A DNA stretch of 8,441 bases from Patescibacteria group bacterium (GTDB taxonomy: Bacteria > Patescibacteriota > Patescibacteriia > UBA1558 > S5-K13), in NCBI GenBank assembly GCA_028703545.1, contig JAQVMR010000025.1, forward strand, positions 3,948 to 12,388, given 5' to 3'. Shown here piece by piece: positions 4,890 to 8,441 of the stretch. How positions within the stretch are numbered: position 1 is the first letter of the stretch; the number at the start of each line of letters is the position of its first letter. Both the position numbers and the translations under genes were made by a program. Under the pieces are notes generated by a model. It was not told the DNA's origin. It saw nothing but the letters and a program-made list of their open reading frames with translations, and did no database searches.

Positions 4890-6008
4890 ATGTATTTAGT
4901 AATAAATAGCGGAAGCACATCATTAAAATTCAAAATTTTTGATAAAAAATATCAAGAATTAGATTTTGGCATTATAGAAAAAATAGGAGATAAATATTCA
5001 ATTGTTGAATTTAAAAATAAAAAAGAAATTAAAAATATTTCCTCTCACAATGAGGCACTAAAAATTGTAAATAATTATCTAGATTCTAAAAAAATAAAAA
5101 TCGAATCAGTAGTTCACAGAATTGTTCACGGCGGAGATAAATTTCAAAAACCAATAAAATTAAATTTTTCCATTATAAAACAAATTGAAAAATTTAGTCC
5201 ACTTGCTCCACTTCACAATCCCATAAATTTAAAAACCGTAAAATCTGCGATAAATTTATGGAAAAAATGTGATCACATAGGGGTTTTTGATACAATGTTT
5301 TTTAAAACACTAGATGAGAAAACATATTTATATCCAATAAATTATGAAATTGCAAAAAAATATAAAATTAGAAAATTTGGATTTCATGGATTTTCTCACT
5401 ATGGAATGCTAAAGGAAGCAAGTGAAAAATTAAATAAAAAAATAAATGATTTAAATTTGATAACGTGTCATCTTGGTGGAGGAGCAAGTATAAGTGCTAT
5501 AAAAAATGGTAAAGCAATTGAAATTTCAATGGGATTTTCACCAAATTCTGGATTAATGATGATGAGTAGATCTGGCACAATTGACAGTGAAATAATTTTT
5601 TATCTTTCTGGTCTTGGATTAAAAAATCAAGAAATAAAAGATATTTTAAATTTTGGTTCAGGATTATATGGAATTACAAAAATAAAAGACTTAAGAGATG
5701 TAATGATTTTGTGTGATTATAAAATTCCTGGGTATAAATCAAAGATAAAACCCAATAAAAATCTCAAAAAACAGGCTCAATTAGCATTAAATATGTTTAT
5801 TTATAGTATTCAAAGACAAATTTCAAGTTATATTACTTTATTTGATGATAAAATTGACGCAATAATTTTTTCCGGAGGAATTGGAGAAAGAAATTCTGAT
5901 ATTAGGAATTTAATTCTAAAAGATTTAAAAATACTAAAAAATGTAAAAACCTTGGTTGTTAAATCTAATGAAGAAAAATACATGTTAATGTTATCAAAAA
6001 TAAAATGA
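4890..6008 (+). CDS. ackA: Acetate kinase
   Basis: AckA makes ATP from acetyl phosphate and ADP, or runs in reverse. The ASKHA fold is evident: INSGSTSLKFKIF (5-17, N6), VHRIVHGGDKF (R77), HNPINL, VFDTMFF (D134), FGFHGFSH (H166, H170), CHLGGGASISAI, MSRSGTID (R227) and FSGGIGERNSDIR (E333). All positions equivalent to the known catalytic set are kept. Two signatures deviate: DTMFF instead of the usual DTAFH, and SRSGTID instead of TRSGDID. At 372 residues it is about 25 short of typical. The loss lies after GGIGE, where the loop before the LVVKSNEE strand is nearly absent. The leader is A-rich without Shine-Dalgarno. The stop is TGA, overlapping the next ATG. With PduL upstream it forms the ATP-yielding end of fermentation. 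Confidence 0.94.
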   Translation: MYLVINSGSTSLKFKIFDKKYQELDFGIIEKIGDKYSIVEFKNKKEIKNISSHNEALKIVNNYLDSKKIKIESVVHRIVHGGDKFQKPIKLNFSIIKQIEKFSPLAPLHNPINLKTVKSAINLWKKCDHIGVFDTMFFKTLDEKTYLYPINYEIAKKYKIRKFGFHGFSHYGMLKEASEKLNKKINDLNLITCHLGGGASISAIKNGKAIEISMGFSPNSGLMMMSRSGTIDSEIIFYLSGLGLKNQEIKDILNFGSGLYGITKIKDLRDVMILCDYKIPGYKSKIKPNKNLKKQAQLALNMFIYSIQRQISSYITLFDDKIDAIIFSGGIGERNSDIRNLILKDLKILKNVKTLVVKSNEEKYMLMLSKIK

Positions 6009-6601
6009 AACAAATAAAAATAATAATTTTATTGGCGTTTGTAAATATATTTGCAATAAATATTTGTTTTGCTGAATACCACAAAGTAAATGAGGATGAA
6101 ACAGAAATAGCCACAAGCACAGCACAAGAACTTGAATTAAAATTTCCGGAGCGTGAATCAGGAAAACTTGCAAATGAAATAAGCGGGATAGATGATGAGG
6201 AACCCGCTTCAATAAATATAATAAACTACAAAAAACCTTATTTTTGGGCCCTACTTTTTTCTTTAATCTTAATTCTAGGAATTTTGATAAGATTATTTAA
6301 AAAATTATCACACATGGACAGGGAATTTAAAATATATGAAAATAAAATAAAATTAAAGGACAAAGAAGTATCTGAAAATGATGAAATTATTTATTCAATA
6401 GATGACACAAAAAATATAAAACCAATTTCTGAAACTGAAAACAAAATTCCAAAAATAAAAATAACAAAAAATATTGAAGAAGAATTGCCAGACACAACTA
6501 GAAAAAAAATTAACGCAGAAAATGATGATGAGGATGTGGATAAAAAAATAAATATAAAAGAACAAAACGAAGAAGATGATGATTATATATTTGAAGAATA
6601 A
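6005..6601 (+). CDS. Unknown signal-peptide protein with one membrane segment and an acidic tail
   Basis: I do not recognise a family. Residues 1-23 look like a signal peptide (basic start, long hydrophobic core, CFA before EY). Residues 24-78 are a short acidic segment expected outside the membrane. Residues 79-98 (YFWALLFSLILILGILIRLF) form one clear membrane helix followed by a basic KK stop. Residues 99-198 are a charged, low-complexity tail rich in Lys, Glu and Asp, ending in EEDDDYIFEE and expected in the cytosol and largely disordered. The ATG overlaps the ackA stop as ATGA, which implies translational coupling, and the oxidoreductase genes start 28 bases later. A membrane tether or scaffold for the enzymes is imaginable but nothing in the sequence proves it. 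No cysteine motif suggests a redox role. Confidence 0.75.
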   Translation: MKQIKIIILLAFVNIFAINICFAEYHKVNEDETEIATSTAQELELKFPERESGKLANEISGIDDEEPASINIINYKKPYFWALLFSLILILGILIRLFKKLSHMDREFKIYENKIKLKDKEVSENDEIIYSIDDTKNIKPISETENKIPKIKITKNIEEELPDTTRKKINAENDDEDVDKKINIKEQNEEDDDYIFEE

Positions 6602-6629
6602 AATAATTAATTAATAAATTTTAAATAAA

Positions 6630-7688
6630 ATGAAAAAGGAATTATTAACAGGAAACGAAATAGTGGTTCGTGCCGCACTAAATGCTGGATCAACCGCTTT
6701 TTTTGCTTATCCAATTACTCCAGCAACAGAAATAATGGCAGAATGGGACACATATTACGAAAAAAACAAAAAGAATTTAATATTTCTACAAACAGAAGAT
6801 GAAATGTCTGCTGGATTTGCAACAATAGGCGCAGTTATGACAGGAAAAAAGGCATTTACGGCCACTGCTGGGCCAGGAAATATTCTAATGCAGGATGCGT
6901 TTTCAATGGCTGAAGCGATGCAAATTCCGATTGTTGCTATAATAGGTCAACGTGGAGGACCATCAACCGCTTCTGTTATTTATTCACAGCAAGAATTAAC
7001 ATTAACAGCATTCGGTGGAAATGGCGAAGGTTATAGAATTGTTTATAGTCCTTCAACGATTCAGGAACTATATGATTACACGATAAAAGCATTTAACACT
7101 GCATGGAAATATACAACTCCAACTTTTGTTCTAACTGATGGTTATACTCTAAAAACAAGAACAAATATTGAAATAAAAAAACCAAAAAATTTAGAAAAAA
7201 GTTTTCCATTAATTTTAAAATCGAGTAAAAGAGGAAGGAATGAATCAGAATATATAAATTTAAGAAATACTTATTCAGTTGAAGAAGAATGTTTTGAAAA
7301 TAACAAAATTCTAATTGAAAAATGGAACAAAATGAAAGGAGACATTGAGGAACACGAAGTATATGAATTTGATAAATCCAAAAAAGATACTCTTATAATT
7401 GCTCATGGAAACGTTGCTTCATCAGTTAAACAAGCGCTAAGCGATACAAAGAAAAAATCAGTAAAATTATTTCGTCCAATCACAATAAATCCATTTCCTA
7501 ACTCCGCACTCAAAAAAGAATTAAAAGGCATTAAACAAATAATTGTAACTGAATCAGCATACAATCAACTATTAAAACTTGTAAAAGAAAATTTATACGG
7601 ATTAAATATTCCAATAAAAACTTATAATAAACCGGCACTCGGAATAACACCTGAAGAAATTATTGAATTAATTAAAAAGAATAAATAA
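6630..7688 (+). CDS. 2-oxoacid:ferredoxin oxidoreductase, alpha subunit
   Basis: The alpha subunit of a thiamine-diphosphate enzyme that converts a 2-oxoacid and CoA to acyl-CoA, CO2 and reduced ferredoxin. The N-terminal pyrimidine-binding domain has AYPITPATEI (26-35, with the substrate-side Thr of the ITP motif), QTEDEMSAGFATIGA (54-68, containing the cofactor-activating Glu region) and TATAGPGN (77-84). GQRGGPSTAS (106-115) follows. Residues about 250-345 form the second domain (DTLIIAHGNVASSVKQAL, KLFRPITINPFP). There is no fused gamma domain, so a separate gamma subunit is expected and probably begins at 8427. The motif style fits the KorA/VorB group, but whether pyruvate, 2-oxoglutarate or branched-chain oxoacids are used cannot be decided here; the adjacent PduL and AckA favour acetyl-CoA production. 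The AT-only leader has no Shine-Dalgarno. Confidence 0.92.
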   Translation: MKKELLTGNEIVVRAALNAGSTAFFAYPITPATEIMAEWDTYYEKNKKNLIFLQTEDEMSAGFATIGAVMTGKKAFTATAGPGNILMQDAFSMAEAMQIPIVAIIGQRGGPSTASVIYSQQELTLTAFGGNGEGYRIVYSPSTIQELYDYTIKAFNTAWKYTTPTFVLTDGYTLKTRTNIEIKKPKNLEKSFPLILKSSKRGRNESEYINLRNTYSVEEECFENNKILIEKWNKMKGDIEEHEVYEFDKSKKDTLIIAHGNVASSVKQALSDTKKKSVKLFRPITINPFPNSALKKELKGIKQIIVTESAYNQLLKLVKENLYGLNIPIKTYNKPALGITPEEIIELIKKNK

Positions 7689-7693
7689 AATAT

Positions 7694-8425
7694 ATGGAAA
7701 ATAAAAATAATTTAGTCTGGCCAAAATGTTGGAAACATTCTTCTAAGCCTCACAATTTTTGTCCTGGTTGTGGCCATCCAATACTACTCAAACAATTGGG
7801 TTATGTAATTGATGAATTAGGAATTCAGAGTAATACACTATTTGGAATTGATATTGGTTGCTCACTCTTGGCTTGGAATTTTTTTAATGTTGATACAATG
7901 CAAACTCATCATGGAAGAACAATTCCCGTTGTAACGGGCGCAAAAAGAGCCCGTCCTAATATGATTGCAATTGCATATTTAGGAGACGGTGGAGCTTATG
8001 CAATAGGAATGCAGCATTTGATAAGTGCAAGAATAAGAAATGAGAATATTACTGTTATTATTGTAAATAATGCAAATTATGGTATGACGGGTGGTCAAGA
8101 AGCACCAACAACTCTTCCTGGACAAATTACCGCAACCACTCAATCTGGTGCTGATGAATTTTTTACAAAAGGTCCTGAATTATTATCAAATGCAAGTGAA
8201 TTACCAGCTTACATTGCTAGAGGATCAGTGGACAATCCAATTCAGCTCAAGGAATTTATTAAAAAAGCAATTGAATGGCAAATACAAGGAAGGGGATTTT
8301 CATTTGTTGAGGTGTTATCATTTTGTCCTACAAACTGGAAAACAGACGCAAAAGCTACAATTAAATTTATGAATAAATTAAAATCAATATATCCAGTTAA
8401 GGAATTTATAAAGGAGAATAAATAA
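7694..8425 (+). CDS. 2-oxoacid:ferredoxin oxidoreductase, beta subunit
   Basis: This subunit binds thiamine diphosphate and the proximal [4Fe-4S] cluster. Cofactor binding is shown by GDGGAYAIG (G97-D98-G99) and the paired Asn at N125-N126 in VIIVNNANYGMTGGQ. Cys ligands for the cluster are visible at C23 and C26 (CPGCGHP), C56 (DIGCS) and C211 (SFCPTNW), the pattern expected for archaeal-type two- or three-subunit enzymes. HGRTIPVVTGAKRARP is also characteristic. At 243 residues it is slightly shorter than many homologues but complete. It starts 5 bases after the alpha stop, so both subunits should be made together. No ferredoxin-like delta subunit is in view. Substrate is not determinable; the set of motifs resembles KorB/VorA. 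The last codons contain an AAGGAG for the next gene. Confidence 0.93.
   Translation: MENKNNLVWPKCWKHSSKPHNFCPGCGHPILLKQLGYVIDELGIQSNTLFGIDIGCSLLAWNFFNVDTMQTHHGRTIPVVTGAKRARPNMIAIAYLGDGGAYAIGMQHLISARIRNENITVIIVNNANYGMTGGQEAPTTLPGQITATTQSGADEFFTKGPELLSNASELPAYIARGSVDNPIQLKEFIKKAIEWQIQGRGFSFVEVLSFCPTNWKTDAKATIKFMNKLKSIYPVKEFIKENK
8411..8416 (+). promoter_or_regulatory. Shine-Dalgarno for the gene at 8427
   Basis: AAGGAG lies within the last codons of the beta subunit, 10 bases before the next ATG. It is the only convincing Shine-Dalgarno before any start in the window, and it supports a real start at 8427. Confidence 0.65.
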
Positions 8426-8426
8426 T

Positions 8427-8441
8427 ATGAAAAAAATTCTT
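8427..8441 (+). CDS. Start of next gene, probably oxidoreductase gamma subunit (cut by window end)
   Basis: Five codons are visible, reading MKKIL, one base after the beta-subunit stop and behind a good Shine-Dalgarno. Gamma subunits of 2-oxoacid:ferredoxin oxidoreductases often begin with a basic residue pair and a hydrophobic strand leading to GxGGQG. The alpha subunit here lacks the gamma domain, so a gamma gene is the expected neighbour. The assignment rests on position rather than on sequence. Confidence 0.5.

Noticed and set aside
6006..6008. TGA read as glycine (alternative code of some CPR lineages)
   Set aside because: No TGA occurs in frame inside any of the supported genes, and the single terminal TGA forms a normal ATGA overlap, so the standard bacterial code fits.
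8091..8372. Alternative-frame + strand ORF inside the oxidoreductase beta subunit
   Set aside because: It is fully contained within a strongly supported gene and carries no motif of its own.

Overview
The window is AT-rich, densely packed DNA with every gene on the + strand. A-rich leaders almost never carry a Shine-Dalgarno motif, stops are mostly TAA, and TGA appears once, as a stop. Small reduced enzymes, a ComEC split over two genes, a PduL-type phosphotransacetylase and an anaerobic 2-oxoacid:ferredoxin oxidoreductase suggest a fermentative bacterium with a streamlined genome. Candidate Phyla Radiation / Patescibacteria is the best guess. This is inferred from gene style; no phylogenetic marker was tested.

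Layout. (1) 1-1672: the 3' part of a ComEC membrane channel gene, overlapped by 8 bases by a separate membrane-anchored metallo-beta-lactamase-fold gene that carries the domain usually fused to ComEC's C-terminus. (2) 1740-2828: a well-formed sigma70-type promoter, a 5'-end hairpin, a stand-alone CheY-like receiver and a nucleoside diphosphate kinase with an insertion, closed by a strong intrinsic terminator at 2851. (3) 2829-3233: 405 bases with no credible protein gene, holding an extended -10 promoter, a GC-rich (about 41%) structured RNA of about 170 nt that folds like 6S RNA, its own terminator, an AT-rich inverted repeat, and a second extended -10 promoter with a hairpin at the predicted transcript start. 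(4) 3234-8441: PfkB-family kinase, PduL, acetate kinase, a signal-peptide/one-TM acidic protein of unknown function, 2-oxoacid:ferredoxin oxidoreductase alpha and beta subunits, and the first five codons of a probable gamma subunit.

How the genes fit together. The oxidoreductase would turn a 2-oxoacid plus CoA into acyl-CoA, CO2 and reduced ferredoxin. PduL would swap CoA for phosphate, and acetate kinase would transfer that phosphate to ADP. Together they form a compact substrate-level phosphorylation route to ATP, with the PfkB kinase and Ndk serving sugar/nucleoside and nucleotide phosphorylation nearby. The most notable item is the unannotated RNA at 2914-3082. Its predicted transcript start and end coincide with a 15-position terminal helix and a terminator, and it has an internal bubble with a small 3'-side hairpin, all hallmarks of 6S RNA.
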